Shown piece after piece: positions 8,277 to 17,551 of a stretch of 64,000 nucleotides of DNA (positions within the stretch are counted from its first letter, which is position 1; the number at the start of each line of letters is the position of its first letter). The notes beneath the pieces were generated by a model. That model had not been told where the DNA came from. It made no database searches and saw only the letters and a list, made by a program, of their open reading frames with translations. The translations under genes were made by a program, and so were the position numbers. The DNA is from JANQIO01 sp965229625 (GTDB taxonomy: Bacteria; Pseudomonadota; Gammaproteobacteria; Pseudomonadales; Halieaceae), in contig CBDDJJ010000002.1 of NCBI GenBank assembly GCA_965229625.1, positions 868,001-932,000 of the forward strand, read 5' to 3'.

Positions 8277-10793
8277 ATGGGTATCCATGGTTGGATTCAC
8301 CGTGTACGTGGCCGTGCCGGGTTGGCCACAACCCTAACGGCAGCACTGATGGCCTCGATGCTTGCCGGCTGTGCCTCCGGCGGCGCAAACAACGACCCTC
8401 CACCCTCGCCACCCGTGGTTCCGGATCCAAGCCCGCCGCCGGTCGTAGTTGAGCCCTCTGCAACCCATCCGTGGCTACCCGGTGACCTGATTGTCCCCGT
8501 CGACACCGTCGAACGCCCGGCCGCCAGCGTCGATCTTGAACTCGCCAGCACCCCGGATCTCGATGACCCACTGGCAGTATTTGCTGCGGTGTTTGCCGCC
8601 CTGCCCCGTTCCGTCGACGTCAGGCCCACCGAAAACTACCTGTACTGGCGCTTCCGTACTCCGCAGGCCTGGGTATGGGGCAACCTGCGGGTCGGCACCC
8701 GCAAAAGTGAGCTGGGCACCCTGCATATCGGCTACTACGAATACAGTGACACCATGACCGGCCCGGAACAGGCCAACGTACGCTACCGCACACTGGGCGT
8801 CGAAGACGGGCTCAAGGCACTGCGCCGGGGCCCCTTCCTGTTCGACCTCGCCTATGGAGACCGGGTGGTCAGCCTGCAGCTGAACAACCTGGCCCAGAGC
8901 CCGCCCACGCGCTTCAAGTTGGGCAAGGACGAGCGCTTTGTATTCAACACCGAAGATGAATCGGGCGTACGCTTCCACCTGCTCTTTGACGACAAAAATC
9001 ACAACTTCATGTTTGTGGCGAACGAAGAGACCAGCCCACTGGACGGCATGATCAGCGTGGGCGAGCGTTTGGTGCTGGACAGCCGCACCGGCTTTGCCTT
9101 CTACCGCGATCCCAGGCACAACGGTCGCCATGTATTGATCGGCGTGTTTCGACCCAACGTCGCACGCAATACCTATTACGACGGTCCGGCTGACCAGCTC
9201 GCTGAGAACCAGATACCGGAGGTACCAGGCTACCGGGAAAACCTGCACAAGGCTTACCCCTTTACCCGTGGGGTGATCGACGACTACGGCTTCTACCTCA
9301 AAGAAGCAGGCAACCGGATAGCGGTAGCACCCTACTATGCCTATACCGGCGTGGAGGAACTGGCGGGCATGATTGAGGTGTGCGACCGCGCCAACCGCAC
9401 CGTCGATGTGCTGGCCTGCCTGATTCCCGAGGGCCTGCACCGTCAGGCTAGACTGGAACCCGGTGAGACCGAGGACATCTATGCCGGCAGCGAAGGTGGC
9501 CAATGGAACGAGGGCGAGGACGGCCTGCCATGGCTGGACAACAGCGTGGCCATCGAAGCCAGGCCGGGGCTGCCCGCGGGTGACGTTATGGCATCCATCC
9601 ATGCCGGCACCATTAGCTGGCACCTGGCGGGCATTACGGCCATTCCCGACGGCAGCAAACACGCGGCTGCCATCACCTGGCACCTGAGAAACCTGAGCTT
9701 TATCCCCGCCGGCTCAATACACGAGGCGGGCAACACCTGGCATCGCCAGGCGCAGACCTTCATCCCGCCCGGCAGCATACACGCGGCGGCGATCACCTGG
9801 CACCTGCCCGGCATCACCTTCATACCGGCTGGCTCCATCCATGCTGCGGGCATTACCTGGCACATCGCCGGCCAGACCTTTGTGCCCCGCGGCAGCCGCC
9901 ACGCCGCCGGGATCACCTGGCATATTCCCGGTGTTACCTTTGTCCCCCGGGGATCGCCTCACGCAGCGGCCATCACCTGGCACATTGCCGGCCGTACCTT
10001 CGTACCAGCCGGCGGCACCCACGCGGCCGGCTTTACCTGGCACATCCCGGGTTCAACGTTTATCCCGCCCGGCGGGCGCCACGCCGCCGGCATCACGTGG
10101 CATATCCCTGGCACCACCTTCATACCGCCGGGCAGCCGCCATGCAGCGGGCATTACCTGGCATATGCCCGGCATCACCTTTATTCCACCGGGCAGCAAGC
10201 ATGCCGCAGGGATTACCTGGCATATACCCGGCACCACCTTCATCCCGCCGGGCGCCAAACATGCCGCGGGGATCACCTGGCACATCCCGGGCATCACGTT
10301 TATTCCACCCGGAGCGCGCCATGTGGCGGGCGTCACCTGGCACCAGCCCGGGTTGACCTTTGTGCCACCGGGGGCACGGCATGCGGCGGGCATTACCTGG
10401 CATATTCCCGGCACCACCTTTATTCCGCCCGGTGGCAAGCACGCAGCGGCCATCACCTGGCATATTCGTGGTGCGAGTTTTATTCCACCCGGCGCCAAAC
10501 ACATGGCCGGTGTGACCTGGCATCGGGCAGGGGTAACATTTGTGCCAGCGGGCAGTACCCACGTGGCGGGCACGACCTGGCACATGCCGGGAATGAGCTT
10601 CGTCCCGCCCGGGTCGATCCACAACACCGGCGCCACCTGGCACTACCGGGACAGGACGTTTATCCCACCGGGCACGATTCACAATACCGGGTCGACCTGG
10701 CACTACGAGGGGCAGACGTTCATTCCTCCGGGAACGCGCCACAACAGCGGCGTCACATGGCACGCACCTGACGCCTCGTTCATCCCGCCGTGA
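8277..10793 (+). CDS. Lipoprotein with twenty 20-residue HxxxxxWH repeats
   Basis: I do not recognise this 838-residue protein. The ATG at 8277 follows an excellent GGAGGGG site and gives a lipoprotein signal with LAGC (Cys32), then a Pro-rich linker (about 39-60). Residues about 60-440 form a globular domain of unknown family, rich in Tyr, Phe and Asp. From residue 441 to the end there are 20 back-to-back 20-residue repeats, consensus xHAAGITWHIPGxTFIPPGx; His2, Trp8, His9 and Pro17 are present in every copy. Central units are most alike; the edge units diverge and the last lacks two residues. The regular period suggests a solenoid or fibre displaying His/Trp ladders, perhaps for metal, haem or glycan binding (inference). 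The stop lies 8 bases from the convergent lon stop. Confidence 0.85.
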   Translation: MGIHGWIHRVRGRAGLATTLTAALMASMLAGCASGGANNDPPPSPPVVPDPSPPPVVVEPSATHPWLPGDLIVPVDTVERPAASVDLELASTPDLDDPLAVFAAVFAALPRSVDVRPTENYLYWRFRTPQAWVWGNLRVGTRKSELGTLHIGYYEYSDTMTGPEQANVRYRTLGVEDGLKALRRGPFLFDLAYGDRVVSLQLNNLAQSPPTRFKLGKDERFVFNTEDESGVRFHLLFDDKNHNFMFVANEETSPLDGMISVGERLVLDSRTGFAFYRDPRHNGRHVLIGVFRPNVARNTYYDGPADQLAENQIPEVPGYRENLHKAYPFTRGVIDDYGFYLKEAGNRIAVAPYYAYTGVEELAGMIEVCDRANRTVDVLACLIPEGLHRQARLEPGETEDIYAGSEGGQWNEGEDGLPWLDNSVAIEARPGLPAGDVMASIHAGTISWHLAGITAIPDGSKHAAAITWHLRNLSFIPAGSIHEAGNTWHRQAQTFIPPGSIHAAAITWHLPGITFIPAGSIHAAGITWHIAGQTFVPRGSRHAAGITWHIPGVTFVPRGSPHAAAITWHIAGRTFVPAGGTHAAGFTWHIPGSTFIPPGGRHAAGITWHIPGTTFIPPGSRHAAGITWHMPGITFIPPGSKHAAGITWHIPGTTFIPPGAKHAAGITWHIPGITFIPPGARHVAGVTWHQPGLTFVPPGARHAAGITWHIPGTTFIPPGGKHAAAITWHIRGASFIPPGAKHMAGVTWHRAGVTFVPAGSTHVAGTTWHMPGMSFVPPGSIHNTGATWHYRDRTFIPPGTIHNTGSTWHYEGQTFIPPGTRHNSGVTWHAPDASFIPP
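9597..10790 (+). repeat. Twenty in-frame 60-bp tandem repeats
   Basis: Units begin at 9597 and every 60 bases after that, with no indels through 10790; the last is 54 bases. The TGGCAC/TGGCAT pair encoding Trp-His is the most constant part. Units 8-14 are closest to each other, as expected from recent expansion in the middle; the first three and last three units are more diverged. Confidence 0.97.
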
Positions 10794-10801
10794 GGGCGAG
10801 C

Positions 10802-13249
10802 TCAGTGAAGGGGTTTGTCGTCCAGGTGATCGTCGAATACGAAGTGGAACACGTCCCGGTAGGTGCGCGCGAAGTGCACGTTGATATCCTCGCGCAGGTG
10901 GTCCGGTAGCTCCTCGAAGTCCTTCTTGTTGGCCGCCGGCAGGATCAGCTCCATGACATTGGCGCGGCGGGCGGCGATCACCTTCTCGCGAATACCGCCC
11001 ACCGCCAGCACCTGCCCGGTCAGGGTCAGTTCACCGGTCATGCCCAGCTTGCGGCGAATGCGTTCCTTGCGCGCCAGTGACAGCAACGCCGTGGCCATGG
11101 TGATACCGGCGCTGGGGCCGTCCTTGGGCGTGGCTCCCTCGGGCACGTGCAGGTGTACCAGCGAGGTATCAAAGTAGTCGGGGCTGCAGCCGTATTCCTT
11201 GAGGTGCGCCATGACGTAGCTGTAGGCAATCTCGGCAGATTCACGCATCACGTCGCCGAGCTTGCCCGTCAGCTTGAAGCCGCGATTGAGGGTGTGCACC
11301 TGAGTGCACTCGACAGGCAAGGTGGCGCCACCCATCGCCGTCCAGGCCAGGCCGGTGGCAATACCGAGGCCACGCAGCGGCTTTTCAATACCGAAAGGCG
11401 GCTTGCCCAGCAGGCCCTCGATGTCCTTCTTGCCGACCCGCAGCTTCTGTTCGTCACCCTCCAACAGCGTGACGATGCTCTTGCGAATGACACGCGCCAG
11501 CTGCTTCTCCAGGTTGCGTACCCCGGCCTCTCGGCAATAGGCCTCGATAACGTACTTCAGACCTGCGTCGTTGATCTTGAGTTGGTCGTCCTCCACCCCG
11601 TGGCGCTCCAGCAGTTTTGGCCACAGGTGATTGCGAGCAATCTCCAGCTTCTCTTCGGCGATATAGCCAGCCAGGCGAATCGTCTCCATGCGGTCCAGCA
11701 ACGGACCCGGAATCGTGTCGAGCTGGTTGGCGGTACAGATGAACAGCACCTTGGACAGGTCGACCCGAAGGTCCAGGTAGTGGTCGAGGAATTCACTGTT
11801 CTGTTCCGGGTCCAGCACTTCCAGCAGTGCAGACGCGGGGTCGCCCTGGTAGGAGGCGCCGATCTTGTCGATCTCGTCCAGCATGATCACCGGGTTGGAG
11901 ACCTCCACGTCCTTCAATGCCTGCACCAGCTTGCCGGGCATGGCGCCGATATAGGTGCGGCGGTGACCCTTGATCTCCGCCTCGTCGCGCATGCCACCCA
12001 GACTGAAGCGGTAGAACTTGCGGCCCAGGGCATCAGCCACAGAGCGGCCGATGGAGGTCTTGCCGACACCGGGCGGCCCCACCAGCAACAGGATGGAGCC
12101 GGAGATCTCGCCGCGGAAGCTGCCCACCGCAAGGAATTCCACGATGCGCTCTTTCACATCCTGCAGGCCGTCGTGGTGTTCGTTGAGTACTTCGCGGGCG
12201 TGCCTGAGCTCGAGGATATCCTCTGAGTACACACCCCAGGGCACCGAGGTCGCCCACTCCAGGTAGTTACGGGTCACCGCGTACTCTGGAGAACCGGTTT
12301 CCAGGTAGGAGAGCTTCTGCATCTCCTCCTCGATCCGCTTCATCACCGCTTCGGGCGGGTGCAATTTCCTGAGGCGCTCCTCGAAGGTATCCTGGTCAGC
12401 AGTCTTGTCGTCCTTGGAGATACCCAGCTCTTTCTGGATGACCTTGAGCTGTTCCTTGAGGAAGAACTCGCGCTGGGTCTCGGAGAGCTGCTGATTTACC
12501 TGTTCGCTGATCTGGCCCTGCAATTCGGCGACCTCGCGCTCCTTGCGCAGCAGCGCCAGCACCTTTTCCATGCGCGGCACCAGGGGCAGGGTTTCTAGCA
12601 CTTCCTGTAGCTGATGACCGGAGGCTGTGGTGAGTGCGGCGGAGAAATCCGCCAGCAGGGAGGGCTCATTGGGGCTGAAGTGTGAGAGGTACTGCTTGAG
12701 TTCCTCGTTATACAGGGGATTGAGTGGCAGCAGTTCCTTGATCTCCTTGATCAGGGCCATGGCGTAGGCTTTCACCTCGTCGCTGTCGCGCTGCCCCTGG
12801 CTGCGCGGGTACTCCACCTGGGCCAGGAACGGCGCGCGCTCATTGAGCCAACGCACAATACGGAAGCGTTTGACGCCCTGCACCATGAACTGGCCCTGCT
12901 GCTCGCCGCCGGCGGGCATGCGGTGCAGGCGCACCACGCAACCGATCAGGGGTATATCGCGGGTCGTCGCCTGGTCGCTCTCCACCCCCTCCACAAAGGC
13001 GAGGCCCAGCAAACCATGGCCGGCATCGCCAACCGCCTGCAGGGTGCTGCCCCAGGTGTTGAGATTGACCAGCACCGGTTGCACCTGGCCCGGGAAATAG
13101 GGGCGCGTGCTGATGGGAAGAATGTGTAGGGTGTCCGGCAACACATCGTCCGCCACCGCGGGGGCCTGGTCGCTGTTCAACTGGAACGAACCCTCGGAGA
13201 GTATTTCTCCGTTTACAACCGCGTCATCGCCGCTGTTGTCATCCGTCAT
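10802..13249 (-). CDS. lon: ATP-dependent protease Lon
   Basis: Lon degrades misfolded and regulatory proteins in the cytoplasm. The 815-residue protein has the substrate-binding N domain (from about residue 40), a coiled linker (QREFFLKEQLKVIQKELG), an AAA+ module with Walker A GPPGVGKT near 389-396 and Walker B VIMLDEID, and the Ser-Lys protease domain with DGPSAGI (Ser near 712) and REKVIAA (Lys near 755). The acidic N-terminal extension is unlike E. coli Lon and resembles the second Lon found in pseudomonads. Its 3' end is duplicated 2.8 kb away, beyond the repeat lipoprotein gene. Confidence 0.96.
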   Translation of the reverse strand: MTDDNSGDDAVVNGEILSEGSFQLNSDQAPAVADDVLPDTLHILPISTRPYFPGQVQPVLVNLNTWGSTLQAVGDAGHGLLGLAFVEGVESDQATTRDIPLIGCVVRLHRMPAGGEQQGQFMVQGVKRFRIVRWLNERAPFLAQVEYPRSQGQRDSDEVKAYAMALIKEIKELLPLNPLYNEELKQYLSHFSPNEPSLLADFSAALTTASGHQLQEVLETLPLVPRMEKVLALLRKEREVAELQGQISEQVNQQLSETQREFFLKEQLKVIQKELGISKDDKTADQDTFEERLRKLHPPEAVMKRIEEEMQKLSYLETGSPEYAVTRNYLEWATSVPWGVYSEDILELRHAREVLNEHHDGLQDVKERIVEFLAVGSFRGEISGSILLLVGPPGVGKTSIGRSVADALGRKFYRFSLGGMRDEAEIKGHRRTYIGAMPGKLVQALKDVEVSNPVIMLDEIDKIGASYQGDPASALLEVLDPEQNSEFLDHYLDLRVDLSKVLFICTANQLDTIPGPLLDRMETIRLAGYIAEEKLEIARNHLWPKLLERHGVEDDQLKINDAGLKYVIEAYCREAGVRNLEKQLARVIRKSIVTLLEGDEQKLRVGKKDIEGLLGKPPFGIEKPLRGLGIATGLAWTAMGGATLPVECTQVHTLNRGFKLTGKLGDVMRESAEIAYSYVMAHLKEYGCSPDYFDTSLVHLHVPEGATPKDGPSAGITMATALLSLARKERIRRKLGMTGELTLTGQVLAVGGIREKVIAARRANVMELILPAANKKDFEELPDHLREDINVHFARTYRDVFHFVFDDHLDDKPLH

Positions 13250-13336
13250 GGGAGACCTGCAAGGAATCAGTGCATGTTCAGCAGATATAGGTGCTACGCC
13301 GGCAAATTCAACCGGCGAGCAAGGTCCCGGGGCGAT

Positions 13337-14116
13337 TCAGCCCGGCCCGGCCTCCCCAGGCCCGGCCAGGTGCTGCAAGGCCAGGGCCACAGCAACGCAG
13401 CCAGCGAGCACAACGGCCGCCAGCATCGGGTCATAGTGGGAACCCATTACCGGGAACAGCATCCAGCTCAGATTGCTCATGGCGTGGAACAGGGACGCGC
13501 CAAACACACTGGCGCCGCCACGTGCATAGATCAGCACAATCAGCAACCTGCGCAGCATGGTGCCCAGCGCCCACCAGGCGATCCAGCCCCAGGGCCGGTC
13601 TACCTGCAGCAGTGGAATGATGTGCCAGGCCACCGAGATCAGGCCCACCACCAGACCCGTTGCCAGCACCGAATAGCGCGCCAGCAGGCGACGGGTGGCG
13701 AAGCCGGTCCAGCCCAATTCTTCCAGCGTAGCCGCCACCAGGAAGACCAGGAACAACACCATCCCCCGGCCCAGGTCCATGGAAAAAGCGGGTAGTTCAC
13801 GGCCCAGTTGTATCTGGAGCAAGGCGCAAACCAGCATGACTGAGGGCATCACGCCCACCGTAGCAAGCCACGCCCACGCCGGCATGCGATGGCAGTCGAC
13901 AGCCTGTGCCAGCCAATGCCGCAGCTCCACCGCACCGCCCTGTTTCCCGACCAGGAAAGCAGCCGCAGCGCTGGGGCACACCACCATGAATGCACTCACC
14001 GGCAGACCCGGCAGGAGCTGGAGATCCCACCAGAAACCCAGCGCCCAGAACGGCGCCGATAGCAGGAAGACCAGGATCAGGAAAGGCGCGACGCCTGGCG
14101 CCGCGGGTGACTTCAT
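13337..14116 (-). CDS. CPBP-family intramembrane metalloprotease
   Basis: This is a 259-residue polytopic membrane protein (ATG at 14116; a GTG seven codons upstream is possible). It carries the CPBP/Abi signature: a Glu-Glu motif in EELGWTGF, AWHIIP in a later helix and FHAMSN near the C-terminus, the residues expected to form the metal site. The usual EExxxR Arg is replaced, since the motif reads EELGWTGFATRR. CPBP proteins are membrane proteases related to Rce1, with roles in processing or self-immunity; the substrate here is unknown. It stands alone between lon and a DUF1820 gene. Confidence 0.82.
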   Translation of the reverse strand: MKSPAAPGVAPFLILVFLLSAPFWALGFWWDLQLLPGLPVSAFMVVCPSAAAAFLVGKQGGAVELRHWLAQAVDCHRMPAWAWLATVGVMPSVMLVCALLQIQLGRELPAFSMDLGRGMVLFLVFLVAATLEELGWTGFATRRLLARYSVLATGLVVGLISVAWHIIPLLQVDRPWGWIAWWALGTMLRRLLIVLIYARGGASVFGASLFHAMSNLSWMLFPVMGSHYDPMLAAVVLAGCVAVALALQHLAGPGEAGPG

Positions 14117-14187
14117 GTGGGTGCGTTCACCCTGCACACGAGTGCTCAGCTCAGCGGCTGCCGGACAGTTCCCTTATCGCGTCGCGC

Positions 14188-14523
14188 TTACTCCTCCGGT
14201 GCGGGCGTGGGCATGATCCCGGGCATGGGGAAAGCGGACACATTGCCGGAACCGCTGGATTCGCTGACCTTGGCGGTTCCCTCCTTGTCCACCTCGTCAA
14301 TGCGGATGATGGAATGCATGGGGATATAGCTGCGCTTGACGCCGCTGAACTCGTTCTTGAGCTTTTCTTCGGAGGGGTCGACCAGCAGCTTGCTGCGCTC
14401 GCCGAACAGGAACTCCTCGATCTCGATGAAACCCCACATATCGCTCTGGAAAATTTGCCGGGCGTAAATTTCGTAGACCTGGTTCTGGCTCTGGAAAACC
14501 ACCTTGTAAATCGGCTGGGGCAT
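14188..14523 (-). CDS. DUF1820 family protein
   Basis: This 111-residue soluble protein starts MPQPIYKVVFQSQNQVYEIYARQ and contains GFIEIEEFLFGE, both typical of the short DUF1820 family of gammaproteobacteria. The C-terminus is a Pro-rich low-complexity tail. The function is not known. It is divergent from miaB, with about 110 bases between, and the pairing of DUF1820 with miaB is seen in related genomes. No signal peptide or membrane segment is visible. Confidence 0.85.
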   Translation of the reverse strand: MPQPIYKVVFQSQNQVYEIYARQIFQSDMWGFIEIEEFLFGERSKLLVDPSEEKLKNEFSGVKRSYIPMHSIIRIDEVDKEGTAKVSESSGSGNVSAFPMPGIMPTPAPEE

Positions 14524-14592
14524 GGCTAAACGGCGCTGGCTGTCTGCTCAAAAAATGGGCGGCAATACTACCACTGATCGGTCATCAGCCGC

Positions 14593-14598
14593 TATAAT
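14593..14598 (+). promoter_or_regulatory. -10 element ahead of miaB
   Basis: A consensus TATAAT sits 35 bases before the GTG start of miaB. No convincing -35 was found at the correct distance. Confidence 0.4.
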
Positions 14599-14632
14599 CC
14601 GCTGCCCAAAAATTGAGCACCCGGACCGACAC

Positions 14633-15988
14633 GTGCCGAAGAAGCTGTACATCCAGACCCACGGCTGCCAGATGAACGAATACGACTCCAACCGTATGCG
14701 TGACCTGCTGGGCGAAAGCCACGCCATGATCCCCGCGGAAACCCCCGAGGAGGCGGATGTATTGTTGCTGAATACCTGCTCGATCCGCGAAAAGGCCCAG
14801 GAAAAGGTCTTCCACCAGCTCGGCCGCTGGAAGCACCTGAAGCAGAAGAACCCGGAACTGATCATCGGCGTGGGCGGCTGCGTGGCCAGCCAGGAAGGCG
14901 AGGAAATCGGCAAGCGGGCCCCCTACGTGGACCTGGTGTTCGGCCCGCAGACCCTGCACCGCCTGCCCGACATGCTCAATGAACGCAGCCAGTCAGACGG
15001 CACCGTGGTAGTCGATATCAGCTTCCCGGAAATCGAGAAGTTCGACCGCCTGCCGGAACCCAGCGTCGACGGCCCCAGCGCTTTCGTCTCGGTGATGGAG
15101 GGCTGCAGCAAGTACTGCACCTTCTGTGTCGTTCCCTACACCCGCGGCGAAGAAGTGAGCCGCCCGCTGGACGACGTGATTGCCGAAGTTGCAGGCCTTG
15201 CAGACAAGGGTGTGCGCGAGGTGAACCTGCTGGGGCAGAACGTCAACGCTTATCGCGGCGAGAACCACCTGGGCGACATCGTGGACTTCGCCGAGCTGCT
15301 GCACATGGTGGCGCGCATTCCCGGCATCGAGCGCATTCGCTATACCACCTCACACCCGGTGGAATTCAGTGACGCCCTGATCGATGCCTATGCCGAGATT
15401 CCCGAGCTGGTCAATCATCTGCACCTGCCGGTACAGGCCGGCAGTGACCGGATACTGATGGCTATGAAGCGCGGCCACACGGCCCTGGAGTACAAATCCA
15501 AGATACGCCGCCTGCGCCGGCACCGCCCCGATATCAGCCTGTCTTCGGACTTTATTGTTGGCTTCCCGGGCGAAACTGAAGCTGACTTTGCCGCCACCAT
15601 GAAGCTGATCGAGGAGGTGGGCTTCGACCACTCCTTCAGCTTTATATACAGCGCGCGACCGGGCACACCGGCGGCTGAGCTGCCTGACGACACACCGGAA
15701 GACATCAAGAAGCAGCGCCTGCAGATACTGCAGACCCGAATCACCCAGCAGGCCATGGCCATCAGCCGGCGCATGGTCGGTACCGTCGAGCGGGTGCTGG
15801 TGACTGGCGTGTCAAAAAAGGACCCGGGCCAGTTGCAGGGGCGCACCGAGAACAACCGGGTGGTCAATTTCCACTGCGGCGATCATTCCCTGATTGGCGA
15901 ATTTGCCGATGTGCACATCGACGAGGCTCTGCCCAACTCCCTTCGCGGGCGCCTGGTCACCGCTGATCTCGCAGTTGACGTCGGCTGA
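14633..15988 (+). CDS. miaB: tRNA-2-methylthio-N6-dimethylallyladenosine synthase
   Basis: MiaB adds a methylthio group to i6A37 of tRNAs reading codons that begin with U. The GTG start at 14633 gives 451 residues beginning VPKKLYIQTHGCQMNEYDS, matching the family start; the longer upstream frame does not. Cluster-binding Cys are C12, C49 and C83 (methylthio cluster) and C158, C162 and C165 (radical SAM CxxxCxxC). A TRAM domain ends the protein. It leads the miaB-phoH-ybeY-corC-lnt block common in gammaproteobacteria. Confidence 0.96.
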   Translation: MPKKLYIQTHGCQMNEYDSNRMRDLLGESHAMIPAETPEEADVLLLNTCSIREKAQEKVFHQLGRWKHLKQKNPELIIGVGGCVASQEGEEIGKRAPYVDLVFGPQTLHRLPDMLNERSQSDGTVVVDISFPEIEKFDRLPEPSVDGPSAFVSVMEGCSKYCTFCVVPYTRGEEVSRPLDDVIAEVAGLADKGVREVNLLGQNVNAYRGENHLGDIVDFAELLHMVARIPGIERIRYTTSHPVEFSDALIDAYAEIPELVNHLHLPVQAGSDRILMAMKRGHTALEYKSKIRRLRRHRPDISLSSDFIVGFPGETEADFAATMKLIEEVGFDHSFSFIYSARPGTPAAELPDDTPEDIKKQRLQILQTRITQQAMAISRRMVGTVERVLVTGVSKKDPGQLQGRTENNRVVNFHCGDHSLIGEFADVHIDEALPNSLRGRLVTADLAVDVG

Positions 15989-16043
15989 AACACCATTATC
16001 CTTTGACAGGAGTGCAACGCCGCCGTGCGGCTAATCGACCAAT

Positions 16044-17078
16044 TTGAATAGCGACGAACCTCCCAGTCAGCTGAGCTTCGAGCTCGAACCCAGCGACGCC
16101 CGCCACCTCGCAACACTCTGCGGCCAATTTGACCAACACCTGAAACAGATCGAAGAGCGTCTGGACGTGACCGTGCGTGCGCGCGGCAACAGCTTCACCG
16201 TGGCCGGCAGTGCCCCGGCCGTGGACGTCGCCCGCGCCCTGCTGCAGGACCTGTACGCGGAAATCTGCACCGGTATTACGCTCAGCCCCGAGTCCCTGCA
16301 CCTGCAACTGCAGCAGGCGGGCCTCGAGGCCCTGGCAGAGACCCCGGGAGACAGCCCCGAGGGCACGGACAGTGCGGTAGAGAACATCGCCGTCATCCGC
16401 ACCAAGCGCGGTTCGGTAAAGCCCCGCGGCAAGAACCAGCAGGGTTATGTGCGACAGATTGGCCGCTGTGACATCAACTTCGGCATTGGCCCGGCGGGCA
16501 CCGGCAAGACCTATCTCGCCGTGGCCTGCGCGGTGGAAGCCCTGATTACCGACAAGGTGCGCCGCATACTGCTGGTGCGCCCGGCGGTGGAAGCCGGCGA
16601 AAAGCTCGGCTTCCTGCCCGGCGACCTCAGCCAGAAGATCGACCCCTACCTGCGTCCGCTGTACGACGCCCTCTATGAGATGCTGGGCTTCGAGACGGTG
16701 AACAAGTACATCGAGCGCAATATCATCGAGGTCGCACCACTGGCTTTCATGCGGGGGCGCACCCTGAACAACTCCTTCATCATTCTCGATGAGGCCCAGA
16801 ACACCACCCGGGAACAGATGAAAATGTTCCTGACCCGCATCGGCTTCGGCTCAACGGCAGTGATTACCGGTGACGCCACCCAGATCGACCTGCCCCGCGG
16901 CACGCAGTCCGGCCTTACCCATGTGATGAACGTACTGGACGGGGTCGAGGGCATCGGCTTCACCTATTTCCAGGCGCGCGACGTGGTGCGCCACCCGCTG
17001 GTACAGCGCATTGTCGAGGCCTATGACAGCTTCGACGCCAGCCACACCACCTCAAGCCTCGACAAGTCGCGCTCGTGA
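16044..17078 (+). CDS. PhoH-family ATPase
   Basis: The 344-residue protein has an N-terminal KH-like region (about 10-90) and a P-loop ATPase domain with Walker A GPAGTGKT near residue 149 and FIILDEAQNTT as Walker B. The family (YbeZ in E. coli) works with YbeY in RNA/ribosome maturation, and the two genes here overlap by 4 bases. The start is taken as TTG because no in-frame ATG or GTG fits and this start matches family length, but the ribosome binding site is poor, so the exact start is uncertain. Confidence 0.92.
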   Translation: MNSDEPPSQLSFELEPSDARHLATLCGQFDQHLKQIEERLDVTVRARGNSFTVAGSAPAVDVARALLQDLYAEICTGITLSPESLHLQLQQAGLEALAETPGDSPEGTDSAVENIAVIRTKRGSVKPRGKNQQGYVRQIGRCDINFGIGPAGTGKTYLAVACAVEALITDKVRRILLVRPAVEAGEKLGFLPGDLSQKIDPYLRPLYDALYEMLGFETVNKYIERNIIEVAPLAFMRGRTLNNSFIILDEAQNTTREQMKMFLTRIGFGSTAVITGDATQIDLPRGTQSGLTHVMNVLDGVEGIGFTYFQARDVVRHPLVQRIVEAYDSFDASHTTSSLDKSRS

Positions 17079-17551
17079 ACCTGGTGGTGGACATTCAGTC
17101 TTCCAGCGGCGAGCCCTGCCCCGATGAGGACGACATACGTCATTGGATCGCCGCGGCCCTGGCCGGCCGACGTGAGCAGGCGGAGGTCAGTGTATGCCTG
17201 GTGGACGAGGCGGAAATGGCCAGTCTCAACAGCCGCTACCGCGGCAAGGAGGGCAGTACCAACGTGCTGTCTTTCCCGGCCGAGCTGCCGCCCGGTGTTG
17301 ATCACCCGCTGCTGGGGGATATCGTGATCTGCCCGGCGGTGGTCAACCGCGAGGCCAGCGAGCAGCACAAGACCCCGGCCCAGCATTGGAGCCATATGCT
17401 GATACACGGCAGCCTGCATCTGCTGGGCTATGATCATGTTGACCCGGCGGAGGCCGAAGACATGGAAGCGCTGGAGTCCGCCATCCTCGCCGAGCTCGGG
17501 TATCCCTGCCCGTACAACGGGGCCATGGAAATGCTGGAGGCGAGCCCGTGA
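17075..17551 (+). CDS. ybeY: Endoribonuclease YbeY
   Basis: YbeY is a zinc-dependent endoribonuclease in 16S rRNA 3'-end maturation and ribosome quality control. The metal motif HGSLHLLGYDH is present at residues 111-121 (His111, His115, His121). Length (158 residues) is normal. The GTG start overlaps the phoH stop by 4 bases, and its own stop overlaps the corC start, so translation of the three is likely coupled. Confidence 0.96.
   Translation: MNLVVDIQSSSGEPCPDEDDIRHWIAAALAGRREQAEVSVCLVDEAEMASLNSRYRGKEGSTNVLSFPAELPPGVDHPLLGDIVICPAVVNREASEQHKTPAQHWSHMLIHGSLHLLGYDHVDPAEAEDMEALESAILAELGYPCPYNGAMEMLEASP

Noticed and set aside
9479..10763. Long open frames on the opposite strand and other frame across the 60-bp repeats
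   Set aside because: They arise because the repeat unit is a multiple of three and GC-rich; only the plus frame has a signal peptide, ribosome binding site and conserved residues.
9597..10790. CRISPR array
   Set aside because: The 60-bp periodic sequence has no separate spacers, is in frame within a lipoprotein gene, and no cas genes are present.
11147..12226. Long plus-strand frame inside lon
   Set aside because: Shadow of the minus-strand lon gene, whose motifs are complete.
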